Virus record (IMG/VR): IMGVR_UViG_3300037502_002052
Coordinates: 1 to 25,806 of that record
Reading direction: 5' to 3' (one strand)
DNA from: a virus
Length of the DNA stretch: 25,806 nucleotides
The notes below the pieces were generated by a model that saw nothing but the letters and a program-made list of their open reading frames with translations, was not told the DNA's origin and did no database searches. Positions within the stretch are counted from its first letter, which is position 1, and the number at the start of each line of letters is the position of its first letter. The translations under genes and the position numbers were made by a program. Positions 5,813 through 12,704 of this stretch are shown piece after piece.

Positions 5813-6078
5813 CGAGCCATGAAGAGAAGACAAAGATGGTCGAGGCGGCGTTTGAGTGCCTGCCCGAAGACATGAAGCCGGACGAGTTGTCTGCCCTGCT
5901 TCTGACCGTTGTGGACGCCTACATGGGCGACGACAGGTCGGTTGCCCTGAGCTTGCTCTTGACCACGACTATGGTCTACGCCCGCTCGATTGGCATGCCC
6001 GACAAGAAGATGGCCATCGTCCTGCGGGGCGCGGCCGAACATTTAGAAGAACCAGAAACCAAGAAGAAAGTACACTGA
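5809..6078 (+). CDS. Small helical hypothetical protein
   Basis: 89 residues if translation begins at TTG 5809, which has AAGGAG (5795-5800) 8 bases upstream and overlaps the preceding stop (TTGA). GTG 5800 and ATG 5836 are alternatives. The protein is almost all helical with regularly spaced leucines (PDELSALLLTVVDAYMGD, ALSLLLTTTMVYARSIGM) and a charged tail ending KKKVH. No motif is recognised; it may act as a dimer or bind a protein partner. Confidence 0.65.
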   Translation: MTSHEEKTKMVEAAFECLPEDMKPDELSALLLTVVDAYMGDDRSVALSLLLTTTMVYARSIGMPDKKMAIVLRGAAEHLEEPETKKKVH

Positions 6079-6080
6079 CC

Positions 6081-6701
6081 ATGGAAAACGAACACGACAA
6101 GCGTCTTGCCTTCGATCTGGCGGACATGCGCGAGAGCGAGGTTCTCGTCTACTCTGTATCCTTCTCCGGCAACGCCTATGGCCGAGACATGAGCGGCAAG
6201 AACCAAGGCTCGATCTTCTTCCACAAGAGCCAGACGGAGATGTTTGACATCAAGCCCGGCGACACGATGCGGGTCCGCTACATCCCCAACTACGAGGATC
6301 GTCGGCAGGACGTGCCGTGGCGGACGATCTACATCTTCCCGACGCAGACCCATCATGAGGAGCGCGGGATCGCAGAGCTTGTGCCCGTGCCGCCCCCTGC
6401 GCCAGCACCTGTGGCAAAGAAAGGAGTCGAACCGACCGACCTGAAGGCCCAGATCGAGGCGCTGGTGCTGGAAGGGCAGGTGTGGACGAGCCGCGAGGTG
6501 TTCTACCAACTCTTCAAGCGCGACGTCGACTACAAGGTGGCCGAGGACAAACTCATTGCCGCCACAATCGGCAACCACCTTCGTTCGTTGTGTCGGGCCG
6601 GGAAGATGCACCGCATCGAGCTCTACCGTCAGGACATTGACAGCGCGCATGCCGTCTACTTCTCCGTCGATCTCGACGCGCTCAAGCCGGAGGGCTACTG
6701 A
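6081..6701 (+). CDS. Hypothetical protein with beta-barrel-like N-terminus and winged-helix-like C-terminus
   Basis: 206 residues, ATG 6081 two bases after the previous stop. Residues 20-90 are beta-rich (LVYSVSFSGNAYG, GSIFFHKSQTEMF, GDTMRVRYIP) and could form a small barrel. A Pro/Ala linker (VPVPPPAPAPVAKK) near residue 105 joins it to a helical C-terminal part (LKAQIEALVLEG, SREVFYQLFKRD, IGNHLRSLCRAGKMHRIEL) that reads like a winged helix-turn-helix. A nucleic-acid-binding role is therefore plausible but inferred. No catalytic motif is seen. Confidence 0.7.
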   Translation: MENEHDKRLAFDLADMRESEVLVYSVSFSGNAYGRDMSGKNQGSIFFHKSQTEMFDIKPGDTMRVRYIPNYEDRRQDVPWRTIYIFPTQTHHEERGIAELVPVPPPAPAPVAKKGVEPTDLKAQIEALVLEGQVWTSREVFYQLFKRDVDYKVAEDKLIAATIGNHLRSLCRAGKMHRIELYRQDIDSAHAVYFSVDLDALKPEGY

Positions 6702-6702
6702 C

Positions 6703-6921
6703 ATGTTCTTCTGGCGCAAGAAACAAGAGACCATGCCGCACCGCGACGTGCAGGCAGAGGCGGCACTGGGCATCAGCAACGCGGCGCAGGTGCTGCCGCC
6801 CAAAAGGTTTATGGACTTAGTTTACTGGGCCATTATGACCAACCGCCAGATCAGCACCGAGGACATGGACGCGCTGGCCAACCGACTGTCGCGCATCGCG
6901 TGGGAAAGGGGGCGGAAATGA
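6703..6921 (+). CDS. Small hypothetical protein
   Basis: 72 residues, ATG 6703 preceded by GGAGGG (6689-6694). It begins with a basic, aromatic stretch (MFFWRKKQE) and continues as a helical domain (FMDLVYWAIMTNRQISTEDMDALANRLSRIAW). No family is recognised. It overlaps the next start by 4 bases (ATGA at 6918), marking the beginning of a chain of coupled genes that runs to 9212. Confidence 0.7.
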   Translation: MFFWRKKQETMPHRDVQAEAALGISNAAQVLPPKRFMDLVYWAIMTNRQISTEDMDALANRLSRIAWERGRK

Positions 6922-7169
6922 GCAAACAGGTCAAGATCAAAAGCCTGATCTGGCGCGACGTGACCATCCCAGAAGGCGCAACTGGCGGCCTATGGCTCGT
7001 TGCATATAGCATCGTCGGCACATACGAACTGCACCGCTTTGACGACAAGGTTGGCGTGTATCTTGGGATGCCCGGCGGCATTGCGTTGGACGAATACGTT
7101 GACGTTCTGTCAGCCACCGATGCCGCTCAGGCGAACTTTGAGAATAAGGTCAGGAGTGTTTTGATATGA
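6918..7169 (+). CDS. Small hypothetical protein
   Basis: 83 residues, ATGA overlap with the upstream gene. Mixed beta/alpha with several Trp, Tyr and Val residues (SLIWRDVTIPEGATGGLWLVAYSIVG). It does not match a family I know. Its stop overlaps the next ATG by 4 bases. Confidence 0.7.
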   Translation: MSKQVKIKSLIWRDVTIPEGATGGLWLVAYSIVGTYELHRFDDKVGVYLGMPGGIALDEYVDVLSATDAAQANFENKVRSVLI

Positions 7170-7573
7170 TCGACATGACCAACAACCGAGTGCCGTATGG
7201 CCTGCTGACCGACGAGGAAAAGGCCGCGTTGCATGAGCATGAGGAGGCAGGTGGGGAGTTTGAGCGTTATGCCCCAGCAGACCTTGGCGGGTGGTGCTAC
7301 ACCCTCCCCGAATGGTGTGACGAAAGCATCTACCGCACCGTCCCCCTGCCCAAGACCCAAGACGTGATCGCATGGGAGAAGCTGCCTGATTGGGCTGAGT
7401 GGGTGGCGCGGGATATAGCTGGAGGCGTCTTTGGCTACGAGTTTGAGCCAAAAGGCCGAGACGAAAAATGGCTGGCGATGTCAAGATACCGCCGCATCGA
7501 CGACTTCCCCGGCATCGTGCAGGTCGGGACAGTGGGTTGGAAAGACAGCAAGCAGCGGAGGCCACGGGGATGA
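7166..7573 (+). CDS. Hypothetical phage protein, aromatic rich
   Basis: 135 residues, ATG 7166 in an ATGA overlap, with AGGAG at 7149-7153. It begins MIDMTNNRVPYGLLTDEEKAAL, a kind of opening repeatedly seen in small proteins of unknown role in phage early regions, and continues with several Trp-containing segments (WCYTLPEWCDESIY, LPDWAEWVARDIAGGVFGYEFEP). No catalytic signature is visible. A reverse-strand open frame across the same bases is its shadow. Confidence 0.75.
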   Translation: MIDMTNNRVPYGLLTDEEKAALHEHEEAGGEFERYAPADLGGWCYTLPEWCDESIYRTVPLPKTQDVIAWEKLPDWAEWVARDIAGGVFGYEFEPKGRDEKWLAMSRYRRIDDFPGIVQVGTVGWKDSKQRRPRG

Positions 7574-8112
7574 CTTGGGCTATATGCGAAGACTGCGGTT
7601 CTCTTGTAGAAGCAGAACTTACACACAACGGTGTTTGTCCGGTCGGTCATTATGTGCATTGCGGCTGGGGACACCAGCTATCGCCGGATGATCTAATCTC
7701 TGACGCAACGGCCATCGAAGCCCTGACCGAGCAACTCGAAGCCGCCCGTGCTGACGCCAAGGAGGCCGAGGCTTATGCGGAGGAGTTGGAGAAGGAGAGG
7801 GACCACTGGCAAGGTGTTGCCGGGCGAGAGGGTGTGTGCATGACTTGCCACGGCCCCAGAGGAGCGCCCGAGCCTTATGGCTGCTCGGACTGTTTGAACA
7901 CTGGCTATTGCGGCGAGTGGCACAACCAGATGCAGGAACTGCGGGAGAAGCTGGCGAAGGCGGTGGAGGCTTTGGGGCGGGCGAAAGCGTCGATTGAAAA
8001 TGGCGGCGGCGGAGGCGTTACAGACGTTGTTTGGCTCGATGACCCATGCCCTGAAACGCTGTGCGACTTCATTGACGCCACGCTGGCCGAGATTGAGGGA
8101 GAGAAGGGATGA
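7570..8112 (+). CDS. Zinc-ribbon and coiled-coil protein, Ea22-like
   Basis: 180 residues, ATG 7570 in a 4-base overlap. The N-terminus has CEDCG followed by CPVGHYVHC, a probable zinc ribbon. A coiled coil follows (IEALTEQLEAARADAKEAEAY and on), then a second cysteine cluster (CMTCHGPRG ... GCSDCLNTGYC), then a second helical part (LREKLAKAVEALGRAKASIE) and the ending TLAEIEGEKG. The alternation of helix and small cysteine modules resembles Ea22-type phage proteins, whose role is unknown. Its second helical part and its ending are shared with the 8300 gene, pointing to an internal duplication. Confidence 0.75.
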   Translation: MTWAICEDCGSLVEAELTHNGVCPVGHYVHCGWGHQLSPDDLISDATAIEALTEQLEAARADAKEAEAYAEELEKERDHWQGVAGREGVCMTCHGPRGAPEPYGCSDCLNTGYCGEWHNQMQELREKLAKAVEALGRAKASIENGGGGGVTDVVWLDDPCPETLCDFIDATLAEIEGEKG

Positions 8113-8303
8113 CCACCCCAGACAAACGGATGCACTTCCGCTGCGGCGTGTGCGAGAAATGCTTTAGCACCGAGGCCGTCTTCCCGATGGACGTGCGGAA
8201 GCTGACCAAGCTGGTGCGGGAAACCAAATGCCCGAACTGCGGGGCCGGGTCGAAGCGACTGTATCTGCGGGCAAATGTGAACATCGAGGAGGGGAAGACA
8301 TGA
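8109..8303 (+). CDS. Small zinc-ribbon protein
   Basis: 64 residues in a 4-base overlap with both neighbours. CGVCEKC near residue 12 and CPNCG near residue 42 make a four-cysteine ribbon (plus one extra Cys) likely to bind zinc. Basic residues around the second pair (GAGSKRLYLRANV) suggest contact with nucleic acid. No named family is assigned. Confidence 0.75.
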   Translation: MTTPDKRMHFRCGVCEKCFSTEAVFPMDVRKLTKLVRETKCPNCGAGSKRLYLRANVNIEEGKT

Positions 8304-8590
8304 CTGACGAAGAACTGGTGAAGCGGCTGCGAAACGCCAAGGCCACGCAAGATTTTAGGCACACGCTTGAGGATGAAGCTGCCGACCGCATCGAAGCCCT
8401 GACCGCCGAACTGGCGAAGGCGGTGGAGGCGCTGCGGGAGATTGCCTCCGAGGCGTCTGTGACTGTCCACACCCACAACAGGGGCGGCATCAACTACACC
8501 CGCATGTATGAAGATTGGCGCAAGCTGGCCGTGAAGCGCATCGACAAAGCCCGCGCCACGCTGGCCGAGATTGAGGGGGATAAGGGATGA
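8300..8590 (+). CDS. Ea22-like helical protein, partial duplicate of the 7570 gene
   Basis: 96 residues, ATGA overlap. It carries DRIEALTAELAKAVEALREIA and ends TLAEIEGDKG, matching the corresponding parts of the 7570 product; 20 bases around 7950 and 8411 are identical, as are most bases of the last 30. It therefore looks like a shortened paralogue without cysteine modules. The role is unknown; Ea22-like proteins are accessory early proteins in lambdoid and other phages. Confidence 0.75.
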   Translation: MTDEELVKRLRNAKATQDFRHTLEDEAADRIEALTAELAKAVEALREIASEASVTVHTHNRGGINYTRMYEDWRKLAVKRIDKARATLAEIEGDKG

Positions 8591-8766
8591 CCCTGAAAGT
8601 CATACCCGGCGCAGGCCAAAGGGCCGAGGACGTGACGGGCGAGATGGCAGATCGCATCAGAGAGGTGATCTACGAATACAGCGGGCGGGTGACGCTGGCC
8701 GCTGCCATTGGAGTGCTGGCTATCGTGCAGCATGAACTGATAATGGACCACGAAGATGCCCCGTGA
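8587..8766 (+). CDS. Short hypothetical protein
   Basis: 59 residues from ATG 8587 (ATGA overlap with the preceding stop) to TGA 8764-8766. It is largely helical, with a moderately hydrophobic stretch VTLAAAIGVLAIVQHELI that is a little short and polar for a secure membrane helix. No family is recognised. It overlaps the start of the next gene by 11 bases. Confidence 0.6.
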   Translation: MTLKVIPGAGQRAEDVTGEMADRIREVIYEYSGRVTLAAAIGVLAIVQHELIMDHEDAP

Positions 8767-8935
8767 CCCATCCAACAGCCCCGGCGCGAGAGCGTTGAGG
8801 CGGGCGGGCTACGTCAAATGCCCAGCATGGTGGCTGACACAGGAGCAGTTCGAGCTGCTGCAATACATGGCTCGGCAGAACCTGCCGGACATCAACCGTA
8901 TCAAACAAGAAGCAGAGGACCGGAATGGCTGGTAG
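8756..8935 (+). CDS. Short hypothetical protein
   Basis: 59 residues from ATG 8756 to TAG 8933-8935. It has a basic N-terminus (ARALRRAGYVK), then CPAWWLTQEQFELLQYMARQ, then an Asn/Ile-containing helix. The sequence looks like a small folded domain that could bind DNA, perhaps helix-turn-helix, but no certain match is known to me. It overlaps its neighbours by 11 bases on both sides, which supports a real gene in a coupled chain. Confidence 0.6.
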   Translation: MPRDPSNSPGARALRRAGYVKCPAWWLTQEQFELLQYMARQNLPDINRIKQEAEDRNGW

Positions 8936-9212
8936 GAAGATCATCACGCGCGACATGATCATTGCAGCGCGAGACAAGGGCTGGAGCGTGTCGCTGGCGG
9001 CTGCCCACTACGAAATGCACCGCAGTTCGATTGACGCTGCATGTGAGCGCTTCGGCATCATGCTGCCGCTCAGCAAGTACGCACCTACGATGCCGTCGAA
9101 GACGAAGCCCAAGCCGGACGAGCAGGCCAGTGACAAGAGGACCCCGGCCCTGTGGTCGTGCAGCCCCGCTGCCATCCAAAGAGCCCTTGAAGCCGCCGGA
9201 AAGCGCGGCTAA
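8925..9212 (+). CDS. Helix-turn-helix DNA-binding protein
   Basis: 95 residues, ATG 8925. The segment ITRDMIIAARDKGWSVSLAAAHYEMHRSSIDAACERFGI (residues 7-45) has the spacing of a homeodomain-like helix-turn-helix, with WSVSLAAAHYEMHRSSI as the turn and recognition helix. The rest is Lys/Pro-rich and probably disordered. It may be a transcription regulator of the early region, or a small terminase-like DNA binder. It ends the coupled chain; a structured non-coding segment follows at 9220. Confidence 0.75.
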   Translation: MAGRKIITRDMIIAARDKGWSVSLAAAHYEMHRSSIDAACERFGIMLPLSKYAPTMPSKTKPKPDEQASDKRTPALWSCSPAAIQRALEAAGKRG

Positions 9213-9219
9213 AAAGATT

Positions 9220-9306
9220 GCGAGGGGCGCACACGAAACCTGCGGTTTTGTCTTGGTCGAAGGTCAGACTGCGCTACGGCTCACCATCCACCATCGCGCC
9301 CCTCGC
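9220..9306. other. Intergenic structured element, 11-base-pair closing stem
   Basis: GCGAGGGGCGC (9220-9230) pairs perfectly with GCGCCCCTCGC (9296-9306) around a 65-base interior that contains a further small hairpin AAACC/GGTTT near 9237-9248. On the minus strand an 8-base-pair stem would stack on a CGCA/TGCG hairpin, superficially tRNA-like, but no anticodon arm can be drawn. It lies between the stop of the HTH gene and the promoter region of the 9391 gene, and could be a small RNA, a terminator-like structure or an operator. Confidence 0.4.
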
Positions 9307-9390
9307 GATACCCAAAACCGAAGAGCCTTGTTTCCTGCTCACAGGACAGCTATAACCCTGTCATAAGCTGCTTGTTGGAGGCTACACACG

Positions 9391-9591
9391 ATGGCCAATA
9401 AAGGTCTTGTCTTTCGGAATGTGGCCGTCCCCGAGGACGACCACAAACTTCTTGCCATCATCGCCGAGAAAGAGGACCGCTCTATGGCTCGGCAACTCGC
9501 CGTGATGATCCGCGAAAAGTACCGCGTGATTCAATCGGAAGAGGGTAGTACGGCGGAGGACATGGCGGCAGCTTCGGAAAAGAAACGATGA
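9391..9591 (+). CDS. Ribbon-helix-helix type DNA-binding protein
   Basis: 66 residues, ATG 9391 with GGAG about 10 bases upstream. The pattern of a short strand (LVFRNVAVP), then DDHKLLAIIAEKEDRSMARQLAVMIREKYR, is that of an Arc/MetJ-type ribbon-helix-helix protein, which binds operator DNA as a dimer of dimers. It is a candidate to bind the inverted repeats at 1385, 4075 or 11263, though nothing in the sequence proves that. It is separated from the upstream chain by 178 bases and faces the helicase unit, whose distal gene it overlaps by 110 bases at the 3' end. A GAGCGC/GCGCTC hairpin follows at 9592-9607. Confidence 0.7.
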   Translation: MANKGLVFRNVAVPEDDHKLLAIIAEKEDRSMARQLAVMIREKYRVIQSEEGSTAEDMAAASEKKR

Positions 9592-9796
9592 GAGCGCCGA
9601 GGCGCTCCCGGCACAGCTCCTTCAGCATGATCTCACAGAAGAACACCTCGAGCCCGCTGTAATAGCTCATGTGTTCGAGGGCATCGTCCCTCGTCCGATC
9701 CCCAAACTTGTACTCCAGCACAGCCTTCATGAACTGCCAGTGGGCCATGAGGTCGTCGCCTGTGATATTGTCCAGCTCGGCTAGAGTTTGAGCCAT
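9482..9796 (-). CDS. Small hypothetical protein downstream of the SNF2 helicase
   Basis: 104 residues from ATG 9796, overlapping the helicase stop by 16 bases. The first 75 residues look like a genuine helical protein (DDLMAHWQFMKAVLEYKFGD, ALEHMSYYSGLEVFFCEIMLKELC). The last 30, rich in Pro and Arg, lie over the 3' end of the opposing ribbon-helix-helix gene and may be a run-on tail. No function can be given; co-transcription with the helicase is likely. Confidence 0.6.
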   Translation of the reverse strand: MAQTLAELDNITGDDLMAHWQFMKAVLEYKFGDRTRDDALEHMSYYSGLEVFFCEIMLKELCRERLGALIVSFPKLPPCPPPYYPLPIESRGTFRGSSRRVAEP

Positions 9797-11235
9797 TCCA
9801 TCGCCTCCTCTCTGAGAACCTTCGCCCCGATGTCGATTTTGTTCCTCAATGCTGCCACAATCTTCTCGTCCACCGTCTTCTCCGTTATCAGGTCCACGTA
9901 GGTCACGGGGTTCCTCTGGCCAATACGGTGGACGCGATCTTGACTTTGCAGTCGATGCTCCAACGAGTAGTCGTTTGCGTAGTAGACCACGAGGTTAGCT
10001 TCGGTCAGTGTCAGACCATAACCTGCCGTCGCCGGGTTGCCCACGAAGAACCGAAGGGGATGTCCCGGGTTCTGGAAGTTGCGAACGATGTCGTTGCGCT
10101 CCTCGTCTGATGTCCCCCCGAAATAAGATGCTGCGGAACCTTCACCATATTCTTTGCGAAGCGTTTCGGTGATCGAGATGATGTCGTGCCGGAAGCGAGA
10201 CCAGACGAGGGCCTTTCCATCGTGCTCCTCGAGTATCTCGAGCAACGCCTCCATCCGATTGGACTTGAAGGTAATGATGTCCCCATCGTCCGTCTTGAGG
10301 TGGCCGGACAGCACCTGTTGCAGGCGGAGGAGCTGGGTTATCACGACGGGGGTGGACACCAACTCTGTCCCATTGATCAGGGTGAACGCCTCCTTCCTGA
10401 TCTCGTCGTACATCTTCTGCTGCTCGGGGGTCATGCTGACGTAGCGTGCGGTAAATGTTCGCTCGGGTAGGTCGAGGCACTCCTTCTTCAGGACTCGGTA
10501 GGAGAACCTATCAACTCGCTCACCCAGCTCCTCCAGATTGCGGTAGCCTATGATCTGTTCGAAGCTGTGCGCTCCCATCTTCCGCTTCTGCGTCACAGCG
10601 TACCGCCCTTGGAAAGCGTAGTAGCTGTCGCAGCCCAAGAGCCGAGGTCCGAGGAACTCGCATTGAGCGTAGATGTCCATGGGCGACTTGGTCACAGGCG
10701 ATCCTGTCAACAGCCGACGGTACTTGAACATCGAGGCGATCTTGATGAGGGCCTTGGTCCTCTTGGCTTTGTGGTTCTTGATGGTGGTCGATTCGTCGAT
10801 GCCGATCAGACCTCGGGCCCCGAACTTCTTGCCCAACCACTCGCCTGCCTGCTTGCCCTTGAGGGCAGAGAAAGCTTCGACGTTCATGACGAAGAGGGTC
10901 AGGCCCCCGAAGAACTTGCCGACCGACTTGATCTCGGCCTCTTGTTCCTTGTTCGCAGTGGACACCCAGCGAATCACCCGCTTCTCCAACTCGTCGGGCA
11001 TGTGCTCTGGGATTTCTTTCGACACCCAGTTGCGGTACACGCCTTTGGGTGCAATGATCAGGGCGAAGTCTATCTTGCCCTCGAGGTACAGGTTGCTGAT
11101 GGTGTCGATCAGCACCTTCGACTTACCAGTGCCCATCTCCATGAAGAATCCATAGGACTCCCGGTCGAGAGAGCGTTCGAGCGCCGTCACCTGATGGGCA
11201 TATGGCGTCGTCTTAAAATTCAGCTTGACAGTCAT
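9781..11235 (-). CDS. SNF2-family DNA helicase/translocase
   Basis: 484 residues. ATG 11235 is chosen because CGGAGGA lies just upstream on the minus strand; an earlier ATG at 11259 lacks this. Motif I is MEMGTGKSK (K38), motif II is GIDEST (D147, E148), motif III LLTGSPVTKSP, and motif VI QDRVHRIGQ near residue 445, the signature of SNF2-type superfamily 2 ATPases. Phage members of this type act as replication or recombination helicases that move on duplex DNA. The length is that of a bare core without accessory domains. It is divergently transcribed from the replication genes at 11311 and shares an operator-like palindrome with them. Confidence 0.9.
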   Translation of the reverse strand: MTVKLNFKTTPYAHQVTALERSLDRESYGFFMEMGTGKSKVLIDTISNLYLEGKIDFALIIAPKGVYRNWVSKEIPEHMPDELEKRVIRWVSTANKEQEAEIKSVGKFFGGLTLFVMNVEAFSALKGKQAGEWLGKKFGARGLIGIDESTTIKNHKAKRTKALIKIASMFKYRRLLTGSPVTKSPMDIYAQCEFLGPRLLGCDSYYAFQGRYAVTQKRKMGAHSFEQIIGYRNLEELGERVDRFSYRVLKKECLDLPERTFTARYVSMTPEQQKMYDEIRKEAFTLINGTELVSTPVVITQLLRLQQVLSGHLKTDDGDIITFKSNRMEALLEILEEHDGKALVWSRFRHDIISITETLRKEYGEGSAASYFGGTSDEERNDIVRNFQNPGHPLRFFVGNPATAGYGLTLTEANLVVYYANDYSLEHRLQSQDRVHRIGQRNPVTYVDLITEKTVDEKIVAALRNKIDIGAKVLREEAMEWLKL

Positions 11236-11310
11236 GGCATATCCTCCGATATACTGCATCTACAACAAGACGACTTGTTGATCAACCACAAACCTGAAGA
11301 GGATATACTT
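11236..11310. promoter_or_regulatory. Divergent intergenic region with CAACAAG/CTTGTTG palindrome
   Basis: A 75-base gap separates the helicase start (minus) from the 11311 start (plus). It contains CAACAAG-ACGA-CTTGTTG (11263-11280), an inverted repeat with 7-base arms made of the same ACAAG/CTTGT words as the operators at 1385 and 4075 but arranged the opposite way. Ribosome binding sites for both genes are at its edges (GGAGGA for the minus gene, AGAGGA at 11298-11303 for the plus gene). Confidence 0.5.
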
Positions 11311-11868
11311 GTGACCGACATCTTCGACGACATCTTCAGCGAAGCCGACGCGCTGTCAAACGTCAGCACCAGTGAGACGCGAAACCTGAGCGACCTCGTC
11401 CGCACGTTGCGGCAGGTGGACAAGGACATTGAGAAGGTGGAAGCCGACCTCAAGGCCTTGAAGCAGGAGCGTCAGAAGCTCACCACCGAACTGATCCCCG
11501 GCGTCATGGACGAGATGGGCGTTGACCGCCTCGACGTTGACGGCGTGGCTGTGACACGCAAGCTCATCGTGTCGGCCTCGATCTCGGAGGACAACCGCGA
11601 GAAGGCCTTCGGCTGGCTTCGCGACAATGGTCTGGACGACATCATCAAGAACGATGTGACGGTGTCCTTCGGACGTGGCGAAGACAACGCTGCCAAGAAC
11701 GCTGTCGGCATCCTGCGTGAGCAGGGCTTCGACCCCGAAATCAAGACCCACATTCATTCCCAGACGCTGAAGGCTTTTGTCAAAGAGCGTGTCGAGGGTG
11801 GCAAGCCCATCGATCTCGACATGTTTGGTGCATACGTCGTCAACGCTGCTGATATCCGGAGGAAATAA
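11311..11868 (+). CDS. Coiled-coil protein of the replication module
   Basis: 185 residues from GTG 11311, preceded by GAAGAGGA. A much longer open frame reaching back to 10567 is antisense shadow of the helicase. An N-terminal coiled coil (LVRTLRQVDKDIEKVEADLKA and on) is followed by a compact domain with DEMGVDRLDVDGVAVTRKLIVSAS and a C-terminal HIHSQTLKAFVKERVEGG. I have the impression of a recurrent phage protein that travels with the SSB-like gene, but it has no name I can give with confidence. A role assisting DNA replication or recombination is inferred from position. Its stop is 2 bases before the next start. Confidence 0.8.
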   Translation: MTDIFDDIFSEADALSNVSTSETRNLSDLVRTLRQVDKDIEKVEADLKALKQERQKLTTELIPGVMDEMGVDRLDVDGVAVTRKLIVSASISEDNREKAFGWLRDNGLDDIIKNDVTVSFGRGEDNAAKNAVGILREQGFDPEIKTHIHSQTLKAFVKERVEGGKPIDLDMFGAYVVNAADIRRK

Positions 11869-11870
11869 TC

Positions 11871-12656
11871 ATGACCACTGCTGTGGCAAAAGCCAACCAG
11901 ACCGCCCTGTCCAACGAAGTGATGGACGACATCTTCGGCATGGCGGGAGAGGGCGCAGCCTTCGACTCGTCCGAGATGCAAATCCCGTTCGTGCGTGTGG
12001 CGCAGTCCCTGTCTCCGCAACTGAACAAGAAGAAGCCCGAGTACATCGAGGGCCTGTCTGTGGGCGATGCGTACAACACGCTCACCGGGCAGATGTGGGC
12101 AGGCGAGAAGGGGCTGGTCATCATCCCCTGCTACCAGACCACGAAGTATCTGGAGTTTGTCCCTCGCGAGAGCGGCGGCGGGTTCCGGGGCGAGATCAAC
12201 GCCAACGATCCGATCCTGCAGCGCACCAGCCGCAACGGCAGCAAGGAAATCCTGCCGACAGGCAACGAGCTGGTGAAGTCTGACCAGCACTTCTGCCTGA
12301 TCGTTGACGAAGACGGCATGACCCAGCCTGTTGTGGTGGACATGAAGTCCACGCAGCTCAAGGTCTCGCGCCGCTGGAAGACGCAGATCGCCATGCAGAA
12401 GGTCAAGCACCCGACGACGGGTGCCATCATTACCCCGCCAGTGTTCGCTACGATGTGGCTCCTGACGACCACGGAAGAGACCAACGACAAGGGCGACTTC
12501 TACAACTGGTCCATCGAGAAGCTGGGTATGGTCGATACCCGTGAGCTTCTGCTTGAGGCCAAGAACTTCCGCGAGAGCATCATGCGCGGCGAGGTTAAGG
12601 CGCAAGCCGAGAACCACTCCGAGGGCGGTGGCCGAGACGATTCTATCCCGTTTTGA
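11871..12656 (+). CDS. ssb: Single-stranded DNA-binding-like protein
   Basis: 261 residues, ATG 11871. The first 200 residues form a beta-rich domain with many aromatic and basic residues (GLVIIPCYQTTKYLEFVPRE, QHFCLIVDEDGMTQPVVVDMKSTQLKVSRRWK, FATMWLLTTTEET), compatible with an OB-like fold. The C-terminus is acidic and glycine rich and ends DDSIPF, nearly identical to the DDDIPF tip by which bacterial and phage SSBs recruit partner proteins. It sits between replication genes. The fold is inferred, since no OB signature can be proved by eye; the tip is directly seen. Confidence 0.75.
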   Translation: MTTAVAKANQTALSNEVMDDIFGMAGEGAAFDSSEMQIPFVRVAQSLSPQLNKKKPEYIEGLSVGDAYNTLTGQMWAGEKGLVIIPCYQTTKYLEFVPRESGGGFRGEINANDPILQRTSRNGSKEILPTGNELVKSDQHFCLIVDEDGMTQPVVVDMKSTQLKVSRRWKTQIAMQKVKHPTTGAIITPPVFATMWLLTTTEETNDKGDFYNWSIEKLGMVDTRELLLEAKNFRESIMRGEVKAQAENHSEGGGRDDSIPF

Positions 12657-12659
12657 GCC

Positions 12660-12681
12660 TGAGGGGGCTTCGGCCCCCTCA
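12660..12681 (+). other. UUCG-capped RNA hairpin between ssb and primase
   Basis: TGAGGGGGC pairs with GCCCCCTCA around a TTCG tetraloop, an exceptionally stable RNA hairpin. No T tract follows, so it is more likely an mRNA stabiliser or partial terminator that adjusts expression of ssb relative to the downstream primase than a full terminator. Confidence 0.65.
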
Positions 12682-12704
12682 CCCACCCGCGCCCGGAGAA
12701 GACA

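Noticed and set aside
9218-9308. tRNA or tmRNA gene on the minus strand
   Set aside because: An acceptor-like stem and a T-arm-like hairpin can be drawn, but there is no anticodon arm, no proper D-arm and no standard T-loop.
10567-11310. Long upstream extension of the 11311 gene
   Set aside because: It is antisense to the SNF2 helicase and precedes a good GTG start with a ribosome binding site; the extension has shadow-type composition.
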